A stretch of DNA of 6,327 nucleotides from Coxiellaceae bacterium. Its GTDB lineage: Bacteria; Pseudomonadota; Gammaproteobacteria; GCA-013414725. Below the pieces are notes generated by a model. It saw only the letters and a program-made list of their open reading frames with translations, was not told where the DNA came from and ran no database searches. Made by a program: the position numbers and the translations under genes. The stretch spans positions 347,477-353,803 of the forward strand of contig CP058706.1 in assembly GCA_013414725.1 (NCBI GenBank), written 5' to 3'. Below are positions 1-6,327 of the stretch, piece after piece (the first letter of the stretch is position 1; each line of letters opens with the position of its first letter).

Positions 1-1161
1 TTGCGCTGAGTTGGCCGAAAAGAAACAAGCAAAATCACTATTTTTATAATAACTAAGAGGAATAAAACCGGCATTGGCAAATTCTAGCTCACGTGTTTCA
101 GGAATAATAATTTCGGTAGGAATTTTTGTCTGCGTACCACGGCCAATATCATATTGGTGTAATGGCAAACGTTCGACCTTGCCACCTGCTTCTGGCCCAC
201 GAATATTGACAGTCCAACCATACTTTCGAAAGCTACGCGTCATGTTTGCTGCAAATGCAAAACTAGCATTTCCCCATAAATAATTCTCAGCCGTTTCACC
301 ACCCACTTGTTCATCATAGCGGAATAAACGAACTGGATTATTATCTCCGTAAGGTAAGCGCAATAAAAAATTAGGCAGAGTCAAGCCAATATAACGCGCA
401 TCATCATTGTCACGGAAAGAATTCCAACGAATATATTCAGCCCGCTCTAGATAACTAGCTAAGTCATCAATTTTGTTCAAATCTTCAATACGTTGCTTAT
501 GAAAAAATTTAGCGCCGACTGATGCAATAAACGGACAATGAGACGCTGCAGAAATTTTAGCCACTTCACTCAACATGGCAACATCGGGCGCACTCGAATC
601 GAATTCAAAGTTTGAAATTATAGCAGAGATAGGTTCACCACCAGGGGTATCGTATTCTTGCACATAAACATGTTTATAAAGTCCAGACAATGTCGTGTCT
701 GGTGCATCCTCTAAATCAGTGCGCAATGTTTCTTTATCAACATCAAGTACTTCAACCTTAATATTGTAACGAAAATCGGTATTATCAATTAAATATTTCA
801 AACTACGCCAGGTGGATTCATATTGTTGGAACTGTTCTTGATGAATAATTTCATCCAACTGTGCGCTGATCACTTGATCAATTTTGGCGATATATTGATC
901 TAACAAGACACGATCTACTTTTTCTACTCGACTGGCATCACCTGAAACCAAATCAACAAATACTTGCAAGGCGGCTGTCATACGAGAACTAGGACTGCTG
1001 TTGGCCATGTCTTCAGCGGTAATAAAATTATCCAGCAAAACCGGTTGTTTGACTGGCTCAATATCAATTACTTCACAAAAGCGTTGATAACTATCATCAG
1101 CAGCAATTGTTGCTATTTCAACATCAGACGCATTTACGGTATTTTGCTTCATTTTTGCCAT
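1..1161 (-). CDS. tssC: TssC, large T6SS contractile-sheath subunit (3' end cut by the window edge)
   Basis: Forms the T6SS contractile sheath together with TssB (VipB of the VipA/VipB pair); it acts in the cytoplasm around the Hcp tube. I read 387 uninterrupted codons from ATG at 1159-1161 to the left edge; the family is usually about 490-500 residues, so roughly the last 100 are missing. Family landmarks seen: an N-terminal helical region with YESTWRSLKYLI, the sheath-core motif PNFLLRLPYG at residues 263-272, and LEFANAGFIPL at residues 359-369. The start is supported by AAGAGG at 1170-1175 with 8 bases before the ATG. A second Met at codon 4 is less well placed. It lies 50 bases downstream of tssB, so the two are very probably co-transcribed. 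No frameshift is needed here, although a six-base homopolymer (502-507) lies inside it. Identification is very secure. Confidence 0.97.
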   Translation of the reverse strand, partial: MAKMKQNTVNASDVEIATIAADDSYQRFCEVIDIEPVKQPVLLDNFITAEDMANSSPSSRMTAALQVFVDLVSGDASRVEKVDRVLLDQYIAKIDQVISAQLDEIIHQEQFQQYESTWRSLKYLIDNTDFRYNIKVEVLDVDKETLRTDLEDAPDTTLSGLYKHVYVQEYDTPGGEPISAIISNFEFDSSAPDVAMLSEVAKISAASHCPFIASVGAKFFHKQRIEDLNKIDDLASYLERAEYIRWNSFRDNDDARYIGLTLPNFLLRLPYGDNNPVRLFRYDEQVGGETAENYLWGNASFAFAANMTRSFRKYGWTVNIRGPEAGGKVERLPLHQYDIGRGTQTKIPTEIIIPETRELEFANAGFIPLSYYKNSDFACFFSANSAQ

Positions 1162-1169
1162 GATCCAAT

Positions 1170-1175
1170 CCTCTT
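1170..1175 (-). promoter_or_regulatory. Ribosome binding site of tssC
   Basis: AAGAGG on the minus strand, 8 bases from the ATG at 1159-1161. It fixes the tssC start at the first of two close Met codons. Confidence 0.75.
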
Positions 1176-1211
1176 TCAATCTCTTCCATTTTTAACCAAT
1201 TTGTTTGAAAA

Positions 1212-1718
1212 CTAATTTTCTTCTACTGTATTCTGTGATAATGCTTTTAATTGACCTTGCAAGCGCTGCATTTCTACTTGGTCTTTTACTAGCTTTTCTA
1301 ATTCACGGCGCAATGTCGCATTATCTAGCACGTTCGCTTTCAAATCTTTTAACAAATTGCGCATGGCAAGTAAATTACGTAGTTCTGGAATTTGTTTGAT
1401 AATTTCTTCTGGATGAAACTGCTTCATGCTATCGAAGGTCAAATCAACACGCATTTCAGAACCATCATTGCGCACTCGGTTTGGCACGACATAATGTAAT
1501 TCTGGCGCCAAATCATGCATGACTTTATCAAAATTAGTTTTATTAACATCTAAACGTTGGCGTTCTGCTACCGGGCCAGTCGTTTTACCATGACTAAAGT
1601 CGCCCATAACAAGCAATTTTAGTGGCAGCTCCTTTTTCTTCCTGCCTTCATTAGTATCAACATCGAGGGTGATATTGACCCTTGCTTTTGGAATTTCATT
1701 TTGAAAACTATCACTCAT
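1212..1718 (-). CDS. tssB: TssB, small T6SS contractile-sheath subunit
   Basis: Partner of TssC in the helical contractile sheath (VipA family). The 168-residue length is normal for the family and the gene is complete. Visible landmarks: an N-terminal beta region with LPLKLLVMGDFS at residues 31-42, the DFSHGK turn and the ERQRLDVNKTNFDKVM segment that follows it, FHPEEIIKQIPEL at residues 101-113, which is highly typical of TssB, and a charged helical C-terminus (about 115-160) that would pack against TssC. The ATG at 1716-1718 follows AAGGAG at 1727-1732 with 8 bases between, a strong start. It is followed by tssC after 50 bases. Upstream lie a candidate promoter and, further back, a terminator that ends the preceding effector module, so tssB is probably the first gene of its own transcript. 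Confidence 0.97.
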   Translation of the reverse strand: MSDSFQNEIPKARVNITLDVDTNEGRKKKELPLKLLVMGDFSHGKTTGPVAERQRLDVNKTNFDKVMHDLAPELHYVVPNRVRNDGSEMRVDLTFDSMKQFHPEEIIKQIPELRNLLAMRNLLKDLKANVLDNATLRRELEKLVKDQVEMQRLQGQLKALSQNTVEEN

Positions 1719-1726
1719 TTAATGCA

Positions 1727-1732
1727 CTCCTT
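1727..1732 (-). promoter_or_regulatory. Ribosome binding site of tssB
   Basis: AAGGAG on the minus strand, 8 bases before the ATG at 1716-1718. It is a near-perfect Shine-Dalgarno match and the strongest in the window. Confidence 0.85.
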
Positions 1733-1746
1733 TTCCTACTTGCTTT

Positions 1747-1844
1747 GTAAAAACTACACAATTCCTGTTATTAATTTCAATTTCAAACTTATCTGGCGGC
1801 ATTAAATACTGTTTATTAATCACTTGCAATACAGTAGTTTTTAC
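1747..1844. repeat. Perfect 11-bp inverted repeat flanking the tssB promoter candidate
   Basis: GTAAAAACTAC at 1747-1757 and its exact reverse complement GTAGTTTTTAC at 1834-1844. The 76 bases between them contain the proposed -35/-10 elements. It could be a paired operator, a long-loop RNA structure in the tssB leader, or chance in AT-rich DNA. The spacing is seen directly; any regulatory role is inference. Confidence 0.4.
1801..1829 (-). promoter_or_regulatory. Candidate sigma70 promoter for tssB-tssC
   Basis: Read on the minus strand: a -35-like TTGCAA (1824-1829), a 17-base spacer, and a -10-like TTTAAT (1801-1806), which matches TATAAT in five of six positions. Transcription would start near 1794, giving a leader of about 75 bases before tssB. 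The context helps: a terminator lies just upstream (1921-1964), so tssB needs its own promoter. The region is AT-rich and chance matches are easy. TTGTCA near 1849-1854 with TGTATT 16 bases later is an alternative. Confidence 0.45.
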
Positions 1845-1920
1845 GGTATTGACAATGATATTATTTTGTGAGTGATAAAATGTTAACAAAAGCTAGTCAT
1901 TGCCAATATTTGGACAAATA

Positions 1921-1964
1921 AAAGCATAGAGTAGATCAAGTGAAGCAGATCCACTCTACGCTTT
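1921..1964 (-). terminator. Rho-independent terminator ending the effector module
   Basis: A 17-bp stem (arms 1921-1937 and 1948-1964) with a 10-base loop. Read on the minus strand, the transcript ends in a T-rich tract (TTTTATTTGT). The two imperfect positions become G-U wobbles in minus-strand RNA but A-C mismatches in plus-strand RNA, so the structure is built for minus-strand transcripts. It lies about 40 bases after the stop codon of the lysozyme gene at 2003 and about 200 bases before tssB, separating the cargo transcript from tssB-tssC. Confidence 0.85.
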
Positions 1965-2002
1965 AATATGATGCAAATAAAAATCGAGCAAAAATATTCG
2001 AA

Positions 2003-3487
2003 TTAACTGGGAGTGAGTTTGTCTAAAGCAATCGTAGTTACAGAATAGTCTACCGGCAAAATAGGATAAAAATCATACGCTTTACTTAGAAAGCCTATGT
2101 TAAATTGCCCTGGAATGAAATTATTTACGATGGTTTTATCACTTTTATTACTGCTCCGATTGATATGCAACTTGGTGCTACTATCTACGGTTAATGAATT
2201 ATCTTCCTCTGTCAAAGTATTTTTTCTCACCAGATTATATTGGGTATCTTTTACAGTGAGCTTATAAGAATTATTCTCTTTTTGTAGCGCCACGCCTTGA
2301 ATAATGTCATCATCAAGCTGTAACATGCCATTATGACTCATGTCATCAATCAACGTTCGTTTTTGCCTGGTCTTTAATTTATAAATATTAAAGTCACTAT
2401 TGCCTGCCAAATAAGGATAATCAATAGTGGAGTCAACATTTTCTGGTTTTTCTGCCATAACGTTGCAGTCATTGCCTCTTCCACTATAAGTCACTGTACT
2501 GCCATTTTTTATATTAAGAGTTTCATCACTCCAAGTCCCATAATAACTGGGATCATTGTCAGCACAACCGGGAAAAGTTTGCAATTGTGATCCACCTTCA
2601 TAAGTCGCACCCTCATCCGCATAAGGAGAACCATAAATCGGCTCGCCATTTTGAGGCACAACCGTTTGCCCTAACTCCTTTAATGCCGCTTCAATTTGAA
2701 AATATTTACGATAGCTAATATGGACTTTTTCAGGATGACCACAAAACATTCCCGCATTTTTAACCGCCCATTTTCTAGCCCATTTGTGCCTGCAATAGGC
2801 TTACCTGTTTCTTTGGAATACAATCTATTAGAACAATCTACAATTTGAACCAAAACTGGGCGGAAATCACCGGTTAATTTGTATTGCTTCAGAGCATTGC
2901 ACAAACCGTCTCCTATTAAACTATTAGCATTGTAACTTAAGCTTTGTAAGACAATCATTTCATTGGGTTTGAATTTGACATCAGCAAGGTCATGTTTTTC
3001 CAGGCTTGTTATTAACTTTTCAGTCTGGCCAGGGTATGTCATGTCTTTTTCTGGATAGGTTGCGCCTATTAGGGTAAGCAATAATAATTCTGATATTTCA
3101 ACATCCACTAATTCTGGAACTGGCATGTTTATTTCCGTTTGCATCTGGCTAAAATTCCAATCACGGTCAGGATTCAGAGCATGAAATAATGCCTCTGCAT
3201 TATCATGCGCAGGGGACTGTATATCCAATCCTATACCAATAGTCATATCACCAGCAGAATCAATATATGTTCTTTTTTTAACATCCTCAACAGATGAGAA
3301 AATTTATATAAAGGACTAAAAATAGGAGCATTCATTCCTTTAGCCTTTAATTCTGATAACAATCCCCTGGCACTTAGATCATCAATCCCTTGAGTTTTTC
3401 GATACATTCATTAATTGTATTGATATCTTCTGCTGACAATTTAATATTAAGATGCGAAACGGTATTCGCGTTATTTATATTTGGCAT
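2003..3487 (-). CDS. T4-lysozyme-like (GH24) muramidase with RTX-like C-terminal module, probable T6SS effector; three frameshifts in this sequence
   Basis: Predicted to cut peptidoglycan glycan strands of a target cell. Adding one base at each of three homopolymers (3395-3399, 3299-3302, 2779-2781) gives one continuous 495-residue protein from ATG at 3485-3487 to the stop at 2003. Residues 1-65 are a helical segment I do not recognise. Residues about 66-255 are GH24-like: the triad E68-8aa-D77-5aa-T83 has exactly the spacing of T4 lysozyme E11/D20/T26, inside YIDSAGDMTIGIG; PNEMIVLQSLSYN at 175-187 and ARKWAVKNAGMF at 238-249 match later family blocks. Residues about 365-470 resemble RTX-protein C-termini: LIDD, NGMLQLDDD, then TIVNNFIPGQFNIGF. 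No signal peptide is visible, as expected for T6SS cargo. It starts 26 bases after the propeller gene and is followed by a terminator. As written, without correction, the gene is broken. Lysozyme fold confident; T6SS delivery is inferred from context. Confidence 0.8.
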
Positions 3488-3513
3488 AAAAATGTCCCAT
3501 ATAATTTAATATA

Positions 3514-4645
3514 TTAAAAACGAATCGTTGTTCTATATGGACCGGCTATAAACAACCCATTTTTATAAGCCATTAATTCAGAATCATTCGAATTATCCAT
3601 AATACCAACATTTCGACTATCTGGAGGTATACTCTGTTCCCATAGCAAAGTCCCTCTATTTTTATTCAATGCTGATACTTTGTTCTGATAAGTAAGAACA
3701 TAAATAACTTTTCCTACAATGATTGGTGAAGAAGCGGGTTGGCATTGGTATCTCCATAATTCTTTCCCAGTATACGCATCAAAAGCATATAGCATCACTG
3801 CACCATTCGACAAAAAACCCTATTATCGCTAACTGCCAAAGACCCATTTCTAGGCGAAGATATGGACTTTTTCCATAATATTTTTCCTGTTTCAGTATCT
3901 ATGGCATATAAATTTTTATAAAAAACGTAGGCTTTACTATCATAAATAACAATATAATTACTGCCGCTCCCTATTCCCTGAGTAGCCCATATTATTTTTC
4001 CCGTTTTCATATCTAATGCATAAATTGTATTAAACCAATCACCAAAATAGATATATTTTCCATCTGTTGATACTGGTGATGTCTGAGTATTTTTACCGGG
4101 TGCTATAAAACGCCACACAATTTTTTATTTTTCAAATCATAAGCAACTATCGAATTTGATACATTGAAATACAATATGTCATTGTAAGCTAAGGGACTAA
4201 AACCACCATGTTTATTATGCTCATTCGAAATTTGCATCACTTTTTTACCTGTTGCAGGATCATATTCTACAACTGATGTACCATCAATCTGATCAGATGT
4301 AGCATATAATTTCTCTTTATACAGAAGATTGCCACTACCAAAAAATTGGTTATAAACCTGCCAAGATATTTTTCCAGTATTTATATCAATAACAGTTGGG
4401 CCATTTGCAATTATACTGTTGTTATAGCAGATAAGAGATGCTCTACCTGGAACATCAACAGCCCACTTAACTTCATGATTTTTAATCAGCGGTTCTGCAA
4501 CATACTCCCCAGTCCTAGCAGGATTGCCCCGATCAATTACACAGGAAGGACTACTTAAATAATAAGGATCTATTTCTGCAAACACTCCCTGACTTCCCAT
4601 TAATAAAATCATCCCACATAAAAATTTTATTCGAATCAATCGCAT
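3514..4645 (-). CDS. Secreted PQQ-like beta-propeller repeat protein (BamB-like fold); two frameshifts in this sequence
   Basis: Function unknown; predicted to be periplasmic or outer-membrane associated. The start is ATG at 4643-4645, chosen because GAGGG (4653-4657) sits 7 bases ahead and because it opens a classical signal peptide, MRLIRIKFLCGMILLMGSQ then GVFA, with cleavage likely after residue 23. Adding one A in the run 4121-4126 and one T in the run complementary to 3812-3817 gives 377 residues. Seven repeats of the PQQ-propeller type (A-x-D-x-x-TGK-x-x-W) are seen: DINTGKISW, YDPATGKKV, YDLKNKKIVW, LDMKTGKIIW, IDTETGKILW, FDAYTGKELW and LNKNRGTLLW. Both corrections restore a repeat or a strand at the junction, supporting one original gene. 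There is no Cys in a lipobox position. It precedes the lysozyme gene by 26 bases and looks co-transcribed, so an immunity or delivery-related role is possible but unproven. As written, without correction, translation stops at 4103. Confidence 0.8.
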
Positions 4646-4652
4646 TTTCGTT

Positions 4653-4657
4653 CCCTC
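4653..4657 (-). promoter_or_regulatory. Ribosome binding site deciding the propeller-gene start
   Basis: GAGGG on the minus strand, 7 bases before ATG 4643-4645. It selects this Met over an in-frame one at 4691-4693, which would add 16 charged residues ahead of the signal peptide. Confidence 0.7.
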
Positions 4658-4685
4658 TTTAATCTTGACAAAAATCCATTTCTTC

Positions 4686-4870
4686 TTAAGCAATTGTTCC
4701 TGTCAATGAATAAGAGGCGCTTATATGTTTTTCTGAATCAGGTTGTAAAAATTTAATACGACCCAACAATCCCTTTCTATCCTTAAGCACTGATGAAGCA
4801 TAAACAGTGATTATCACCTTTATCAACACAGTGTTTTTGCTGTATTGACATATTTGTTTTTGTAAGCCAT
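4686..4870 (-). CDS. Candidate small protein of 61 residues, unknown function; one frameshift in this sequence
   Basis: I do not recognise this protein. Adding one A in the run complementary to 4834-4838 joins an upstream open segment starting MAYKNKYVNTAK to a downstream segment ending HISASYSLTGTIA, with a stop at 4686-4688. The ATG at 4868-4870 follows GAGGTG (4879-4884) at 8 bases, a good ribosome binding site; an earlier ATG at 4874-4876 is too close to it. A short hydrophobic stretch (VLIKVIITVYASSVL, residues 15-29) is followed by a basic segment (KDRKGLLGRIK) and a polar tail. The hydrophobic part is too short for a sure membrane helix. It ends 40 bases before the propeller gene and could be the first gene of the cargo operon. 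The ribosome binding site lies inside the left arm of an inverted repeat. It could be non-coding, since the reading depends on one base correction. Confidence 0.4.
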
Positions 4871-4874
4871 AGAC

Positions 4875-5030
4875 ATTACACCTCAAAATATGAAGTTTAA
4901 GGTTCAGGTGGCAAAAAGTTGTCGCGCTCTGATTAAGCAAAATAAGAGGAAAAGTCCGCTCTATTTTGAGTGTTTTGTGATCGAAGAACGGCTGCAAGAT
5001 GAGCTTTAAACTTCACATTGGGAGTGTAAT
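4875..5030. repeat. Imperfect inverted-repeat structure, 156 bp (MITE-like)
   Basis: Arms at 4875-4902 and 5004-5030. Outer ends are ATTACAC and GTGTAAT, exact complements. The core TGAAGTTTAA is also exact, with a few mismatches and one gap between. Weaker similarity continues inward for about ten bases on each side. The 101 bases between the arms hold no gene I can support. No clean target-site duplication is visible; the flanks GCCATA and GGCATA are only similar. The left arm carries the ribosome binding site of the candidate small gene. It may be a decayed miniature element or a large regulatory hairpin. Confidence 0.45.
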
Positions 5031-5074
5031 CGGCATATAACTTGCACTCACTGATGAGCCAAGAAAGCTGTATC

Positions 5075-5102
5075 TTTATCCCTGTTAATAAAAACTGATC
5101 AA
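5075..5102 (-). promoter_or_regulatory. Weak candidate promoter for the cargo module
   Basis: On the minus strand, TTGATC (5097-5102), a 16-base spacer and GATAAA (5075-5080). Each hexamer matches the sigma70 consensus in four of six positions. It lies just after the tssA stop and upstream of the small gene, the right place for a cargo promoter, but the match is weak. Confidence 0.22.
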
Positions 5103-5145
5103 TTCACACTAGAGAACCGAGAGAAATGAGATTTTAATTAATTGC

Positions 5146-6327
5146 TTATAGTAATAATGCCTTAGCAATATCTACTTGAGAAATGCGCAGATGAAGCTGG
5201 TGCATACGGTTTAAATAAGTGTTTTCTGATCATCAGTAGATTTTTTTGCTGTGCCTGAAGTGCTTGGTATAAATTTGTCCAAACTGCCACTGCCAAATCA
5301 GGCTCCCAAGTCTCAAGATGATACCAAGCCACTTGATCAGCCAATTGCTCTAAAAGTGAAACCGCCAAGTCGCTACGTTTATGCTCCATACAAATTTGTG
5401 CGATAGCACGTTGTTTTTGCAATTGATCTCGTGGGCCATGAACATTGAGTGCTTGTAAATAGGAAAGCTGATCAGCTAAACGTGGGCTAGCAGCATGTTG
5501 TTTCGCTTGCTCAACGTATTGCTGGATATCTAACTCTGCAACTGCAGCTGTCACCGCTGTCGCCACTGTTCCGTTGTTTATCTGCAACAACTCCAAAATC
5601 CAACTACGAGTTGCCACTGCAGCAAACGGATCACCATTGGCGTATTGTAGTTCCATTAATAATGGCAAGCGCTTATTTAATCCCATGACGGCTTGGGCGA
5701 TATAATCTGCCAATGCCTCGTTCCTCATTGTGATTGCTGCATAATAAGCATGATATTGAAGATCTAAATTGACTTGTCCGCCTGGCTCTAAAAATAAAGC
5801 CTCGCATTGTTCATAGACTTGTTGCGGTTCATTCTTGGCCAATAGCGCTGTTAATTGGCTTAGACCATTACTACGCAATGGCGGTATTTTGCTACGTAAG
5901 TCTTGATGCGCCGGCAATTGCAAATCACCCCAGCGTAAAGCACGCGAAAACATCGCCGCTGCCAACCAATTTTGTTGGCGTTGATAATATTGAATGATTG
6001 CGGTTGCTGCAGCATCCAGTTCTTTTGCATAATTAATAGTTGTGCTTGGCAATATAGCTTGTTCTACTGTCGGTGCAGATAGGGTTGACACCGATGCCTG
6101 ACTTACAGGTTGCTCTGCTGACTTTGTGGATGCGGGTGTCGCTACCGATTGTAACCACTGCTCAAGTATAGGGACACCATTGACCTGGTCAGCAAATAAT
6201 TGCTGCATGATGTTTTTTAATTCAGCAAGCAACTGATTCAATGCTGTCAATTGTCCAGGCATTATCGTCAATGTAGCAAGATAAGCTGATAAACGTGGGC
6301 TGATTAACCATTTTAAAGTATTTACCC
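5146..6327 (-). CDS. tssA: TssA, T6SS assembly protein with VasJ-type C-terminal domain (5' end outside the window; two frameshifts near the 3' end)
   Basis: TssA proteins contact the baseplate and sheath-tube and guide tail polymerisation in the cytoplasm. The frame is open from the right edge, so the N-terminal ImpA-type domain lies outside; TTG at 6269-6271 is not a convincing start. Seen in order: a helical stretch ending near GVPILEQWLQSV; an Ala/Ser/Thr/Pro/Gln-rich linker (about 6140-6035); then a helical VasJ-type domain with AAATAIIQYYQRQ, FSRALRWGDLQLP and PPLRSNGLSQL, followed by TPR-like helices. As written, the frame ends at 5162 with an atypical tail (after QAQQKN). Adding one A at the run opposite 5241-5247 and one T opposite 5213-5215 gives LNRMHQLHLRISQVDIAKAL and a stop at 5146-5148, the usual TssA C-terminal pattern (a short D-I/V-x-x-AL end). 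Family assignment is good; whether the frameshifts are real is open. Confidence 0.88.

Larger units (their letters stand above)
4871..5145. other. Intergenic stretch between tssA and the cargo module
   Basis: About 275 bases without a supported gene. It contains the 156-bp inverted-repeat structure, a weak minus-strand hairpin at about 5041-5063 (CTTG/CAAG and CTCA/TGAG pairs) with no good T-tract, and a weak promoter candidate at 5075-5102. I see no clear terminator for tssA, so read-through into the cargo genes is possible. Confidence 0.5.

Noticed and set aside
74..283. Plus-strand open frame
   Set aside because: Lies antisense inside tssC, has no ribosome binding site and no recognisable content.
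964..1399. Two plus-strand open frames
   Set aside because: They run antisense across the 5' end of tssC, the tssB-tssC gap and the 3' part of tssB; shadows of those genes.
4346..4558. Plus-strand open frame of 70 codons
   Set aside because: Antisense to the propeller gene, which has repeats and a signal peptide; no independent support.
4646..4693. Longer propeller-protein start at 4693
   Set aside because: It would put 16 charged residues ahead of a good signal peptide, and the ribosome binding site favours 4645.
4701..4706. TTGACA on the minus strand as a -35 box for the propeller gene
   Set aside because: No acceptable -10 sequence lies 16-18 bases downstream; it falls inside the candidate small gene.
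4807..4835. Two adjacent 11-bp palindromes (GTGAT-ATCAC and AACAC-GTGTT) as operators
   Set aside because: Short, inside the candidate small gene, with no promoter nearby; chance is likely.
4871..4997. Extension of the small gene upstream to an ATG at 4995-4997
   Set aside because: This segment crosses the inverted-repeat structure, has no ribosome binding site and no coding character; the start at 4870 with GAGGTG is better.
5041..5063. Hairpin after tssA as a terminator
   Set aside because: The stem is interrupted by an internal loop and is followed by no convincing T-tract.
1..6327. CRISPR array, tRNA, rRNA or full insertion sequence
   Set aside because: No regularly spaced repeats, no cloverleaf or rRNA-like sequence, and no transposase seen on either strand.

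Overview
The window is part of a type VI secretion system (T6SS) locus from an AT-rich Gram-negative bacterium, most likely a gammaproteobacterium. TssB and TssC are of the usual proteobacterial type, and the TssA carries a C-terminal VasJ-type domain. I cannot name the genus from sequence alone. Every gene I can support lies on the minus strand, so the transcriptional order runs from the right end of the window to the left.

Layout in that order: (1) 6327-5146, the C-terminal part of tssA, whose start lies beyond the right edge; (2) 5145-4871, a non-coding stretch with a 156-bp inverted-repeat structure at 4875-5030; (3) 4870-4686, a candidate 61-aa small protein of unknown function; (4) 4645-3514, a secreted PQQ-type beta-propeller protein; (5) 3487-2003, a T4-lysozyme-like (GH24) peptidoglycan hydrolase with an RTX-like C-terminal module, the likely T6SS antibacterial effector; (6) 1921-1964, a strong minus-strand Rho-independent terminator; (7) a tssB promoter region; (8) 1718-1212, tssB, complete; (9) 1161-1, the first 387 codons of tssC, running off the left edge.

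How they work together: TssA organises sheath and tube assembly, and TssB/TssC form the contractile sheath that fires the Hcp tube. The genes between tssA and tssB look like a cargo module of about 3 kb placed inside the core cluster. It would supply a muramidase aimed at the target cell wall and, speculatively, a periplasmic propeller protein that protects the producer. The terminator ends the module, and tssB appears to have its own promoter.

The most striking property is that the cargo genes and the tssA tail read cleanly only if one base is added at each of eight sites. All eight sites are single-nucleotide runs and all need +1. When restored, the lysozyme shows an intact E-8-D-5-T catalytic triad, the propeller shows seven regular repeats, and TssA regains its family-typical C-terminus. 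Either the assembly has homopolymer undercalls or these genes have truly decayed by slippage. tssB and tssC are intact.
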